From Dermatemys mawii (lineage: Eukaryota; Chordata; Testudines; Dermatemydidae), in contig ML677374.1 in assembly GCA_007922305.1 (NCBI GenBank), positions 11,598,689-11,662,688 on the forward strand: a DNA stretch of 64,000 nt. The letters are read 5' to 3'. The position numbers and the translations under genes were made by a program. Every line of letters starts with the position of its first letter. Position 1 is the first letter of the stretch. The notes below the pieces were generated by a model, which was not told the DNA's origin, searched no databases, and saw nothing but the letters and a program-made list of their open reading frames with translations. Positions 48,693 to 59,480 of the stretch are shown here, piece by piece.

Positions 48693-49350
48693 TGTGACAA
48701 AGCTCCAAGTCTGTACTTGTGGATCCTGCGCTTCCTGGCAGATTTAGGGGCCTCAGAAACTCATCTAGGCCCCAAAGTGAGCTCCCTTTCTCAGTATAAT
48801 TGGCAAGAGTCACCACCTAGTGAGTTACCTTCATCACAGGCCAGTATGGAAGATGGAAAAGGGGGGAGCCCGGGCCCGCCCTCTACTCCAGACTCCAGCC
48901 CAGGGACCCTAATAGTATCAGCTAAGATGGCTGACCTTTTAGGCACAAAACACAATACAATTCCCTGGGCTACTTCCCCACAGCAGTCCCCGCTTCTTCA
49001 AACTCCACTTCACCCTTACCTCAGGGCCTCCTTCCTTCTGGATGATATGTTGTCCACCACTCAGTCTCACCAACAGCACAACCTCCTTCCACAGCTCCTG
49101 ACACCCACACCCACCTGACTAACTGGGAGGTTTTTATCTGGTTCAGCCAGTCCCTGATTGGCTTCAGGTGTCCCAATCAGGCTAGCTGTTTCTGCTCCTT
49201 TCTAGAAGGTTCTTAATTGGCCCCAGGTGTCTTGATTAGCCTGGAGTAGCCTTTGTTTGGCTATCCAGGGAACAGGGACTTGCACATCCTGAGACTAATA
49301 TACCTGCCTTCCAGCACTCTCCTATATCCTTCTGGTCTGACTCCGTCACA
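48693..49350. mobile_element. Complete TG...CA element (solo-LTR-like) with 4-bp target duplication
   Basis: A 658-bp unit starting 'tgtgacaaagctcc' and ending 'ctccgtcaca', flanked by identical ATAC (48689-48692 and 49351-49354). The TG...CA ends with a short inverted 'tgtgac' and a 4-bp duplication are what a solo LTR would show. Internal text ('cccagggaccctaatag', 'attccctgggctacttcccc', 'cagggaacagggac') is a very common turtle repeat from memory. A 133-codon plus-strand frame (48717-49118) lies wholly inside and is not a gene. Confidence 0.75.
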
Positions 49351-49354
49351 ATAC

Positions 49355-50365
49355 ATTCAGATTTAACATGCAACTGTAAAAATAATGAAGGACAATGAGA
49401 TTGGACTCAGAGAAATGCTATCAGTGGGACTGGAACCAGACATCTGTAATACAACCAGTCACAAAGTTGCCAATGTTTAAGACAGAAGGCTGGACTAATA
49501 TTCTATTTCTCACGTATCATGTCTATTTACATTGGCCCATGCATCAGAGGATGCTAGACCTGCACAGTCATCAGTGTAGCAGCCTGTAACGGTTTTATTA
49601 CCAATGTGATGCTCTGCTGCTAGGCAGAACCCTCTCTCCCTGTGTGTTGATACACAGGCAACCAAAAATTAACTGAGACATATATACGATATAGTTTTCC
49701 CAGCACTGAGCATTTATGCTTTTATGTTTCTCCTGCCAGTTGAAAGCAAAGCAGAATCCGAAGGACATTATTAAGAGCAGCAGCATCTTTTTAAAGGATT
49801 AGGAATTAAGTTAACTGCACATTTGAGATAACGTAGCACAGTGTTTGCCTTATGGTTTATTATTAATGAACAAGGACCTGGCACTACACAGTCAGATTAA
49901 CGTCTTCCTACTTCTGATCATTATTGCTGAAACAGCCAGAGGTTGGTCTTACTAAAAATACATAGACAATATGTTAACATTAAATGAATTTAGGACTGGT
50001 GAAAGGTTCCAGCCTGCCAAATTTCGAGAGAGAATTCCTTCATTAGATCATTGAGCAGGCAGGGTATATCCCGCATCAAAATGAGTTCACCTACACAGTA
50101 CCTCAGCCATGATTTGGAGAGAACAGCTCTGGTAATGAAAGCATGATCAGTGACCCTGCTCATTCACTTGCATTGCCAGCGCAGCCTTAACACGACTGAA
50201 CACTCAAGTGTAAATGATTGTAAATGCTAAAATAGGCACTTCACAGACACTAGCTCCGGGTCCTGGCTCACCAGAGGCTCACCTGTAGCCCTGAGCTAGT
50301 TGAGGCCAAGCCTTAGCGTGACCCAATATTTACAACCATTTAAGCAAGAGGGTGATACATTTGAG
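49355..50365. other. Non-coding stretch
   Basis: Unique sequence; no gene or repeat recognised. Confidence 0.4.
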
Positions 50366-50528
50366 GCGCTAGCCCAGGACTTGGGAAACTTAGATACAAT
50401 TCCCTGCTCTGCCACACACTCGAGTCTCTGTAGGCCTCAATTCCCCATCTGTACAGCAAGGATAAAATATCACGGGGTATCGGGGGATAAATACATTTAA
50501 GATTGATGTAGTATCTGAGCACCTTACA
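50366..50528 (+). repeat. MIR SINE relic
   Basis: 'gcccaggacttgggaaac', 'attccctgctctgccac', 'gcctcaattccccatctg' and 'gtagtatctgagcacctta' in plus MIR order. Confidence 0.65.
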
Positions 50529-50877
50529 ACCAGGCCCCCCATCCGTAGCTAGACAGATGGGATTAACACCTTGTACCTGGTAATGGACTCGTGTTACAAG
50601 ATGTCTGAAAACTTAAGACTACACAAAATTGCTGATACTAGAAATGCATTTGGGGACATGTTTGGCCACTAGGTACTGGATTTGAAAGAGACTCCAAATT
50701 CCCTCATCAATCCCTTACACCATCCAGGTCAACCCAGCCTCCGTTGCCTACTATTTAAATTTTCTAGCAAGCACCTTCGTGCTTTCTCCCTTGCTATCCC
50801 TCACAATAGGGAAGGAATTCCCTGTAAAGCTGTCTCATTATCCTCCTTCAAATCCCTTCTTAAAACTCTCCTTGACC

Positions 50878-50998
50878 AATGGGAAAACTGAGGCACAGAG
50901 GAATTAAGTGACTTGTCCAGGGTCACAGAGGAAGTCAGTAGCAAAGATGGATCTTGAAACCACTCCTAATCCAATGCCTTAGCCACAAGACTCCAAGA
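50878..50998 (-). repeat. MIR-like SINE relic
   Basis: 'atgggaaaactgaggcacag', 'taagtgacttgtccagggtc' and 'ccaatgccttagccacaag' in minus MIR order. Confidence 0.7.
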
Positions 50999-52099
50999 AT
51001 TCTTCATGGACTTTCTCTCCTACTTCCTTCTCCATTCAGGGTACTCAAGCTGGAGGTGTGCTTTCCAGCTCAAGGAGACATATTTGCACGAGTTCTGATC
51101 GAGCTAGCATGCTAAAAATAGAGTGTAGCCTGTGGTGGGAGGTGCTAGCTTTCCAGACATGTACCTCGTGTCTCTGACGGACAGGCACTTGGGACAACTA
51201 GGCCCACTCACCCCTTGTGTGCCTGCAGCTAGGCTCTATTTTTAGCACGTGAAGCCTCATTGAGCTAGCATGGGTACAATTCCTCAAGACAGGAACCACG
51301 CCCCAGCTCGAAGTGCTGACAGTCTCTGTCTCTCTCCCTTCCTACAATCTCATCACAGTTACTTCACAAACCTTCTCCTTCACAGCTCCCACTCAGTAGA
51401 GCAGCCTCCCTATAGCTATTTCCAGGCATCTCCAAACACACGGTTCCTCTCCTTCCCCCGCCATGATTGCTTTTATTCCTGAGCACTTCAATTTATTCAC
51501 CATTCCAGGGATATACACTGCTGCTCTCTAATTTATAGTCGTCTCACCCTGTTATTCAACCTAGGCATAAAGTTTGCACTGAAGTGGCTGCACCGATTGA
51601 AATGGTAGTGTGTTGCATTACTTGACAGACTACTTTGGTCTGAAAGTAGATTTGTCTCCTACACAGTCACACAGAAAGGTCTATTTCCTTCTTCACTTTG
51701 TGTATGGACACAAACTCTCCTGGTTGTTCATGGGAGTTACACAGAAGTAACCAAGGGAGGCTATATCTAAGTCTAGGTTCATGTTGTTTTAATTGTAAAG
51801 CAGCTATGCACATGCTGGCCAATTTCAATGCTTCAAAATGTCAGGGTCCTATTTTCTTTCAAACTGGACTATAAAAAGCTATGAGATCAGCAATTCCTTA
51901 GTTTTCCTGTAGCCTAGTAGGCTCCTTAAATATCCAGCAGATCCTTGTAATTTGTAGACTGTGTTAAAATACATCTAGATGAGGGATGGAGGAATGGAAT
52001 GGGAAATAAATCGTGATCCATTCCGTGGTTCTCTCATCTGTAGCGATGATCGCTGTAACATACCATTGGCACTCATTCCATATATGGAATTTACGAGAT
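50999..52099. other. Non-coding stretch
   Basis: No gene recognised. 'gctagcatgctaaaaatagag' near 51105 and 'ctctatttttagcacgtg' near 51234 are inverted copies about 130 bp apart, a possible fold-back element. Confidence 0.4.
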
Positions 52100-52345
52100 T
52101 ACCATTTGGATCCCAATAGTGTCTAGAGAACCCATTGCACTAGGTGCTGTACATGCACATGACAGTCTTGCCCTAAAGAGCTCAAGAGACAAGACAAATA
52201 AAAGGAATCCAATATACAAACAGAAGGCTGCAAATTGAGCCCAGGGAAATTAAATGACTTGCCCTGGGTCACACAAATTCTGTGGCCAATCTGGAAAATT
52301 AATCGAGCTCTCTCAACTCTCTTTCCAGTGCCTTGGCCATGAGAC
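52100..52345 (-). repeat. MIR-like SINE relic, long version
   Basis: 'cattgcactaggtgctgtac', 'cttgccctaaagagctcaag', 'taaatgacttgccctgggtc' and 'ccagtgccttggccatgag' in minus order, as at 35735-35990. Confidence 0.7.
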
Positions 52346-53930
52346 CATCCGTCTCCCCTTTGTTCCCTGTTTGGAGTCTATAAAATAGCAGCTGTGTAGC
52401 ATGGATCAGAAAGGGCAGTTTTGCCATAACTTTTCCAACAACATTTGTAATAAATCTTTTACAGCTTTGGCAGACTGAGAAACTCCAGGGGTTTCTCTGA
52501 TATGCAATAGCCAAGAGGTATTAATATTATTTTTGACAGGGCTCTAGCTGCTTACAGGGAAGTTGCTTAACAAGCTTCAGTGAGAATACTTTTGTAGGCA
52601 TGGGCTATATTTTTTTAACCCACCATTTGCAGGTTTTCATATGGGGCTTCCAGTTCAGAAATTCATGTTGCAAAGGAGACTTATTTTACATACAAAGCCT
52701 TGTACCATAGCCTGACTGGTTCATATGCACACCTCCATCCCAAATCTGTTGATCCTCAGTTGCATCAGATTCCTTTAAACAAGTGCTAGAGCAGACTGGG
52801 CATGAAATTAGCAGCCATGACTGACCAATGAAATGAAGCCTCTAATAACGTTATAAAATCCTCTGCAGCTAGGATGACTTAAGAAATCTCATTTCTTTAG
52901 CACTTGGATGGAGCTAGAGATGGTCTTTGCAAACCAGCAAGTGTCCACCATTCCCAGAATTTTAAGTCACCCACAGAACGGCTTACTGAATGTTTTGCTG
53001 ACCTGAACACCCGACCTGGATGACTGGAAGAGCGAGCTCAAGTGCTGACAAGCCAACTGCCTAAACAGCTTGGCTAACTCCCCTGCCAGCTCCCAAAACA
53101 AATGCTAGCAGCCAGTGCAACAGAAGTCTCAGAACCTCTTCCTTCTCCTACAGTACAGCTCAAAAGGAAACCCATGTCATACTCCCAGGTAAACAGCTTT
53201 CTGCTCTGCATATAAGCCAATGCACCTGCAGTCTCAAAACTCTCTCTGCAAACAAAAGTGCCCCCCAAAAAGAAAGACAATAGCAGCAAAAACAAACTTG
53301 CTGATAGGCAATGGGGTGGAGGGAGCTTTCCCATTTTCCAAAACAAAACAAAACAAACAAACAAAAACACCACAGAGTACAGAGAAACAACCCCACCAAT
53401 AACCATTCTGGCTCTTTCCCATCTGTCTTTTTAGAGTTGATTGAACAACATTATTTCTCAGGCCGAGCTCTCATCTGATGAGTTTAGCATGGATTAGGAT
53501 TGCTATTTATTGCGGTTTCAATAATGAGATGACTTTAACTAGAGGCCAGAAGCCACAGTAATTCTATCAGGTATGGAAGAAAAGAAGAGTACTGTGATTC
53601 CTTGCCCCAACCCCAATTAAAATCAAGCCTATTGGCTTTTGGTAATCCGTACTGGAATTGGGAAGACAGATGACTAGAGAAACAATAATGTAGGATCTTT
53701 GTTTTATTTTGCATTTAAACTTCTCAGTCTAACACAAGTTTGTATGTTGCACCCCACCAACAAACATGCAGTTAGGCATGCATTCATGTGTAAGATGGAG
53801 CAGAAAGGCACTCATGATCTTGCCATATAAAGACAGACCAACTCAACCCTTGCATACTCAGGCATAATTTGAAGTTAATGGAGTTACACCTACATTCCAA
53901 GGTTCTGTTTGACCCAGAGCATATCGCGCA
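52346..53930. other. Non-coding stretch
   Basis: A simple 'aaaacaaaacaaacaaac' tract near 53340-53365 creates overlapping open frames on both strands (53074-53422); these are not genes. Nothing else recognised. Confidence 0.4.
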
Positions 53931-53938
53931 GGGGTGAC

Positions 53939-54285
53939 CAAACTGTGGCTTGTGAGCCACATGCAACTCTTTTACCATTGAAGTGTGGCTTGTGGGGCCC
54001 GCATGCCTCTCCAATCCTCCACCTACCAGACTGAGGCAGAGTGGGGAGTTCAGGATCTCTGCCTTGCAGCAAGGTGGCAGGTTAGGGGCTTCTGCCCAGT
54101 GGAGAGGGGGATCTCGGGGTTTCTGCCCAGCAGGGAAGGGAGTCTCAGGAGGAGCAGGGCTGAAGCCCCAAGGCCTGGCAGGTGCCTCTCGCAGGACTGT
54201 CCCAAGCCCCAGCAGATGTGCTCCAGCTTTTAAACTTCAGAAGATTGTCATATGTGGCTCAGCCGTCAGTAAGTCTGACTACCCC
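53939..54285. mobile_element. hAT-type MITE
   Basis: Begins 'caggggtgaccaaactgtgg' and ends with the reverse complement of 'cggggtagtcagacttac', imperfect hAT inverted ends. It is bracketed by degenerate 8-bp copies 'atatcgcg' (53931-53938) and 'atatagtg' (54286-54293), matching at six of eight bases. The interior has near-repeats of 'ggggcttctgcccag' or 'ggtttctgcccag'. Open frames of 82 and 113 codons are internal shadows. Older than the hAT at 32635-33042, judging by decayed termini and duplications. Confidence 0.7.
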
Positions 54286-54293
54286 GATATAGT

Positions 54294-54756
54294 GCATGGG
54301 TACCTGTACCCAGGAAGCACATGACAATTTATCTAGGTGTTCAAATGGAAATGGAGCTGTCTGCTTCATACAATACCTAATGAAGACTAACTATGCTTCC
54401 TCTTATTATGCAGACAGCAATTTGGATACCAACTAGAGTCAATTTAAAACGATGACGAATGGCACAAAAATGACACTTCACCTTTAAATAAGCATTCTGT
54501 GATGTTTGTCTAGTGCAGAATTTTGTGTCACAGATTTCATGCTTTGTAACTGATAAGCAGTATGAATCTATTGCAAATCATTGCAGAGCCATTCTTAAAA
54601 TCTGACGCTCTCCCTGAAGACAATACTACAAGTAAAACAACAAAAACAACTCCCAAAAACATATTCACTGCATCTCTAATCAAAATTGTTTAGGTCACAA
54701 ATTGTGCAGTAAATATTACTCAGAACTCCAAAAACCAACAAACAAAAACCTACCGT
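54294..54756. other. Non-coding stretch
   Basis: Nothing recognised. Confidence 0.4.
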
Positions 54757-55195
54757 CATGCTTTTATAAAGCACTTTTCATCAGAAGATTTCATAGCACT
54801 TTACGAAGGAGGTCAGTATCGTTATCCTAATTATACAGATGGAGAAACTAAGGCACATACTGGCTCAGACCAACAGTCCATCTAGTCCAGTTTCCTGTCT
54901 TCCAGTAATGGCCAGTGCCAGATGCTTCAGAAGGAATGGACAGAACAAGGCAATTATTGAGTGATTTACCCTGTTGCCCAGTTCCAGCTTCTGGCAGTCA
55001 GCAATTTAGGGACACCTAGAGCATGGAGTTGTGTCCCTGACCATATTAGCTAAGATATTACCATATTAGCACAGAGACCCAACTTGCCCAATGTCTCCAG
55101 AGTCCCAGTCTTCAGTGGAACAGCCCAGAATTGAACCAATGTCTCCAGAGTCCCAGTCCAGTGCTTTATAATGCTATCTTGTTGTTCTATCTACC
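54757..55195 (-). repeat. MIR-like SINE relic interrupted by CR1
   Basis: Left part 'cttttataaagcacttttc' to 'gatggagaaactaaggcaca'; right part resumes 'gcacagagacccaacttgcc' and runs to 'cagtccagtgctttataatg'. Together they rebuild a minus-oriented MIR. Within the right part 'ccaatgtctccagagtccca' occurs at 55088 and again at 55136, a 48-bp direct duplication. Confidence 0.75.
54859..55068 (-). repeat. CR1 LINE fragment nested in MIR
   Basis: 'actggctcagaccaacag', 'tccatctagtccagtttcc', 'ccagtgccagatgcttcag' and 'gttcccagcttctgg'-like text is a familiar turtle CR1 3'-region read on its minus strand. 'gcaca' at 54853-54857 and 55069-55073 may be the target duplication. 'ccatattagc' is doubled at the right end (55041 and 55061). 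Confidence 0.65.
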
Positions 55196-55734
55196 CATCA
55201 GCAGATCACTAACTGTTCTACAAAGCTTAATTTAACCTCAGCGGCCCCCCCATAAAGTAACCAAATAATATATCCATTTTACAAACACAAAGTTAGGCGA
55301 CAGACTAATTTAACAAAGCACTTCACCATTGGCATCACTTTATATACATGAGACCGACCTAGTGTCTGCAATGGGAATAGAAGGGTAAGAGCTTTACACT
55401 CAAAACTTGAACCACAAATTGCCTATTTTCTAAAAAAAAAAACAAGTTTGTGGAAAATTTTCGTTCTTGCAATTGTCCAGGAAAATTTTGCAATGCTGAA
55501 AAAATTTCAGTTTGTTTTCCTCTTGCTCTCTCCCCCTTTTCCCAACAAAATGGAAAAGGAAAAAAGGGGGAAACAAAACTTTAATATGAATAATTTGGAA
55601 TTGCAGGTGTTTAGTAGAAAACTGAGGGTTTCTTGTAAACATACTTTTTCCTCCACCTGCTCTAAATGGGACTACTTATGTGGTTGAAGCTATACCTGTG
55701 TTTAAGTGTTGTGCTGTATCAGAGGCCTCAACAA
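55196..55734. other. Non-coding stretch
   Basis: AT-rich; overlapping frames at 55430-55687 on both strands, none recognised. Confidence 0.4.
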
Positions 55735-55832
55735 ATTGCACTGGGTCACACAATGAGTCTATGGCAAGTTTGGAACAGAGATCCGATTCCCTGTCCTCTG
55801 CTTCAACCACTAAGCCATGCCTCCTCAGATAT
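55735..55832 (-). repeat. MIR-like SINE fragment
   Basis: 'ttgcactgggtcacacaatg', 'ctatggcaagtttggaacag' and 'ttcaaccactaagccatgcc' in minus order. Confidence 0.6.
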
Positions 55833-58086
55833 GCAATTAAGTGCATTTTGGAAATTCTTAATAAAATATCACATAGAAGAGGGGATTTTCTGTTTGCCTT
55901 TTACTGACAAAATGAATGACACTTGCGTGTCTTCTTTTCCTTTATTTCCTTCAAGGAGATGGGTAACTGGAGATTTTAGCAGCTGGATTTAGGGTTTCAG
56001 AATTGTTTCCAAGACACTTGTTAATATCCTAAACGAGTGATAGCACTTTGGTGAGGGTCCGTTCTACTCCAATCCCATGAAGGCCAGAAGTCAGAAGAGT
56101 GGGATAGCTCAGGCTTGTCTAGATATGGCACAGATAACCCTTACTGTATTTCTTACTGGGCCAGAGTGGTAGTACTTCACACCCATTTTGAATAGGTTTA
56201 AGAGACTACAACGGATGCAAAGCAATAGAGGAGCAAGCCGATGGCATTGGCCCAAGAGTCTGAGGAAAGGGCATGTTGCAAAAAGGCATGTGAAGGTGCA
56301 CAGCTGCCTGGATTAAAAATTAAAAAATGAATGTTTAAGATTTCAGTTATTCTATTTCAATACCATTCACATAGACAGAAGAGTTGAGATTGATAAATTA
56401 AAAGAACAAAGTCTGAGTAGGCTGTGTTACATGCAGTACTGTAATTAGCAGCTTTGCCTACAAGTCTGGGAAGCAGACTCCCTCTAGTGTCTGAACACTT
56501 CTGGCAGGACCCGGAGCATACTGTATGCTTTGTGTCTGAAAACATAAAACTCTGTACAAAGACCATTTAAACTCATCCACATTGCCCTCTGCAGCACATC
56601 ATCTAGTACTGCATGGCCAATAATTTCAATGAAAGCTCAGGCCTCTGATCTACGAGGCCTCCAAGCAAAAATAATGTTCTCTTTTGAACCATAAAATGTC
56701 TATGCTTCACTGCAGCCTGTCTGGAAAAATAAGTCATTTCTATCAGCCCTTTCACAGGGAATATATGAAAACACTTAAACATTGTTTTAGCATTGAAAAA
56801 TTCTCTCTTAGTTACTGGCCCGGTCCACCCTTAAGACATATCAGCATATTTCAGTTATTTGAGGGTCTGAAAAAACAGCCTTGACCAACACATCTGTCTA
56901 TCTATCCCAACAATAGAGTGTTACAGTCAGTATAGCTAATGTCATTCAAGGAGCTCCTACACGGCAGAAACACTCCTTGTGTTGGCGTATGCTGCCATTG
57001 GCTCTGTAGTGCAGACATAGCCCCAATCTCTTGCAGTTCAGAAATCGTCTGCATATATCTCGGATAGCAGAGTTATTTGAAATGGAAAGAAACCTAGTCA
57101 CCCTTCTGAATCTTGCAAAAACATTCCCTCCAGCCTGGGGCATGTACAGGGACCCGTCCCTTGAAACTTTGATCCTCAAGGAGAAAGGACAAGTACAATA
57201 GTAACTGCAATGAGTTTGAAAATGCTCCAGTTAAAGAACATTAAACTGCACAAACACCAGTGGCATCGCAAATTGCTGCTATACCTTAGACTCCACGAGG
57301 CTCTCTCCAGTGAAGGTTTTTGGTCATCAGGCACGAATTTGGGCTTTTGTGGCGTTGCACGGAATCTGCGCTTAACCCAGCTCCAGATTTGTCATAGTTA
57401 AACAGTGAGCCTGCCGCTTCTTGTTGTATTCATGTCTATGGGGGAAAAAAACCAAAAATCAGCATGGAACACACAGCCAACAAAAAAAGGAAACACCATG
57501 GACCCCAATGAGGTCTGGGAGCAACAATATTAAACTTCATCATAAGCTTTTGTCATACGAACTATCTTCTTTTTGTGCATGCATCTCTGACAGTACAATG
57601 AGACCCGGATCCAAAGTGGGACAGTACTGTAACTCAACTAATGATGATTTGATACAGTAGTCTGAATAGACATGATCAAGGAGCCTTAGAGGGAGCATGG
57701 GAACACTGTGGACAGTGTGTATGTATGTATATGTTATGTACACACACAAATTTCTTCTTCCACAGTATTTTTGCTGAAAATAATCTTCAAGGCCACACGA
57801 GTAAATTACCTTATTCAGTGGACCCCATTAGAAAGCTCCAAGGGCTCTACAAGCAGCGAAAATATAGTTAAGTGGCATATGAGTCACTTAAAAACCACAG
57901 TGATTCTAATAATGCTGCTCTGACAATAAGATACTGTCCCAAGAAACAGCCTGAGAGCATCACAGTGCTAGGTGCACAAAGACACCACAATAACACTACA
58001 GTTGCCATGGAGGGTATCCAGCTATGGAGTTTGCAATAAAGGCGGCGAATGGCGATGAAGTAGTAATGGTCACACAAACGACACAG
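55833..58086. other. Non-coding stretch
   Basis: Holds a Harbinger-like end around 56945-57025 ('tctgtagtgcagacatagcccc'). Otherwise unique. No open frame is recognised. Confidence 0.4.
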
Positions 58087-58206
58087 AAACTACAAAGAGT
58101 CCTGTGGCACCTTAAAGACTTTGTTAGTCTTTAAAGTTAGACTTTAAGGTGCCACAGGATTCTTTGTCGCTTCTGCAAATCCAGACTAACACGGCTACCC
58201 CTCTGA
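58087..58206. mobile_element. Fold-back retroelement fragment ('actaacacggctac' tail)
   Basis: 58096-58117 and 58142-58163 are complementary at 21 of 22 positions. The right side continues 'gcaaatccagactaacacgg' and 'ctacccctctgat'. The tail 'aacacggctac' resembles that of 26114-26330 ('aacatggctac'), and both have an inverted 5' piece. A common reptile repeat; Penelope-like affinity is a guess. Confidence 0.65.
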
Positions 58207-58234
58207 TTACAAATGACAGAGTCCAAAGGTTTGA

Positions 58235-58370
58235 ATTGTGGTGCTCCATCAAAGCAGGAGACTGGATTGCAGGACTTTGAGTTGTTCTGCCACTGACTTG
58301 CTCTTGCCTTGGGTGCATCACTTTCCCTTTCTGTGCCTCCATTAACCCAGCTGCGAAGCAGGGATGTTTC
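58235..58370 (+). repeat. MIR-like fragment
   Basis: 'ttctgccactgacttgctc', 'gggtgcatcactttcccttt' and 'ctgtgcctccattaaccc' in plus order. Confidence 0.5.
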
Positions 58371-58597
58371 TTGTCAACTTCCCACACGATGTTGAGGGGC
58401 TTGGCGTTATACAACTCACTTTTGAGCCCCTCTGGTTCAAAGCAGCTGCAGCGGCCCAGAGACCCATTTGGAGGGGGACCATACAGGTCACGACAGAGAC
58501 CCGGCTTCAGAGCAGGACTTACAGCGCACCCCAGGGGTTGCTGAGGCTGTCTACACGGCGGGGCTGTGCTAAGTGACCGTTTATTTTCAGTCTTTTG

Positions 58598-58611
58598 GCG
58601 CCATCTAGTGG
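58598..58611 (-). promoter_or_regulatory. CTCF core motif
   Basis: On the minus strand this reads CCACTAGATGGCGC, matching the CTCF core CCASYAGRKGGC at every position. It lies at the left edge of the CpG island, a usual place for boundary or promoter-proximal CTCF binding. Confidence 0.5.
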
Positions 58612-58943
58612 CTCGACAGCCAGCTCGCGCCGCGTTCGACGAGCACAGCCGGTAACAGCAGGACCTTCCAGACCCCTCGTTTGCTAGAGATAATGAGTGG
58701 GCGGCTTAATTGGCGAGGAGAAGGGAGAGGCCCGGACAACCTTCGTTTATGCGTTGTCTAGTTTCACAGCGCGGCAAACGTACCAGCACCCGGCTGTTCT
58801 GAGGCGTTTTAAACGGCTCCGCCCGGCTCGTGAATGGAGCCCGCCGGCTCGCCCGGTCCTGTCCATCCCTGGGCACGGCGTGGCTGATGGGGAAGGGGCA
58901 AAGCACACCCGGGGGGGGGGTTGCTGCCCCTAGCACGGGCACC

Positions 58944-58950
58944 TATAAAT
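58944..58950 (+). promoter_or_regulatory. Possible TATA box
   Basis: TATAAAT in 'gggcacctataaatgccgcc' inside the CpG island. If used, a start would be expected near 58970-58980 on the plus strand. An isolated TATA-like word can be chance, though it is striking in such GC-rich text. Confidence 0.3.
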
Positions 58951-59150
58951 GCCGCCCTCCTGGTAACACGCCCCTCAGCCAAGTTCCCCGGGTGGGACCC
59001 GTGCCCCGCTCTCAGCCCCGAGGCGGTGCATGGAGAGAACCAGGGGCAGGTTTCTCCAGACTCTCCCCGCTGCTAGCTCGGGGGGGGACCTCGCCCCTTC
59101 GCCCTTGGCGGGAAGGCCCGGGGCGACATGAAACGAACGTCGGCCCTTAC

Positions 59151-59450
59151 CGGAGCAAAGACGCGGGGTGCGCGTGCGTCCAGGCACCGTCCTCCCGCCA
59201 CGGGAGCGGAGGTTCCCCCGCCGGCGGCCGCCTCCTCTGCCGGCTTCTGCTCACGGCGGTCCCCGCTCCGCCATTGCCGCCCCGTCCGGAGAGCGTGAGG
59301 CGGGGGCGGCTCAGCCCTAGAGCGGGGAGCGCCGGGCTCTTCGCCCTCGCAGTGCTGGAGCCACGCGTGAGGGGAGAGAAACAGCTAGAGAGCTGCCAAG
59401 GGACCCCTCTGGGCCTAGGGGGCAAAGCCACGCTGTCTCCGCCCTCACAC
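59151..59450 (-). ncRNA. Possible minus-strand first exon (5' UTR or lncRNA)
   Basis: On the minus strand 'cgtctttgctccg|gtaagg' is a strong donor, with the exon ending at 59151. Upstream, a GC box-like 'ggacggggcgg' precedes an ATG in good context at 59274, whose frame (MAERGPP, stop at 59251-59253) closes after seven residues, like a uORF. The 5' limit is a guess. If real, the transcript runs left into the window, but no coding exon of it was recognised there. Confidence 0.35.
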
Positions 59451-59480
59451 CCTACTGCCCAGCGAGCCCCCCACTCGGCA

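Larger units (their letters stand above)
58560..59480. promoter_or_regulatory. CpG island, promoter-like
   Basis: The only stretch in the window dense in both GC and CpG ('ccgcgttcgacgagc', 'cgcgcggcaaacg'-type text, 'gcggccgcc'). Such islands mark vertebrate promoters. Its left side carries a CTCF core, its middle a TATAAAT on the plus strand, and its right side a minus-strand splice donor and a short uORF-like frame. Direction is unresolved and it could be bidirectional. The 286-codon plus-strand frame (58830-59690) and the 140-codon minus-strand frame are the usual result of stop-poor GC-rich DNA. Confidence 0.7.

Noticed and set aside
48717..49118. 133-codon plus-strand ORF
   Set aside because: Inside the 658-bp TG...CA repeat element; low-complexity Pro/Ser-rich translation.
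53983..54324. 113- and 82-codon plus-strand ORFs
   Set aside because: Fall within the hAT MITE at 53939-54285, which carries no transposase.
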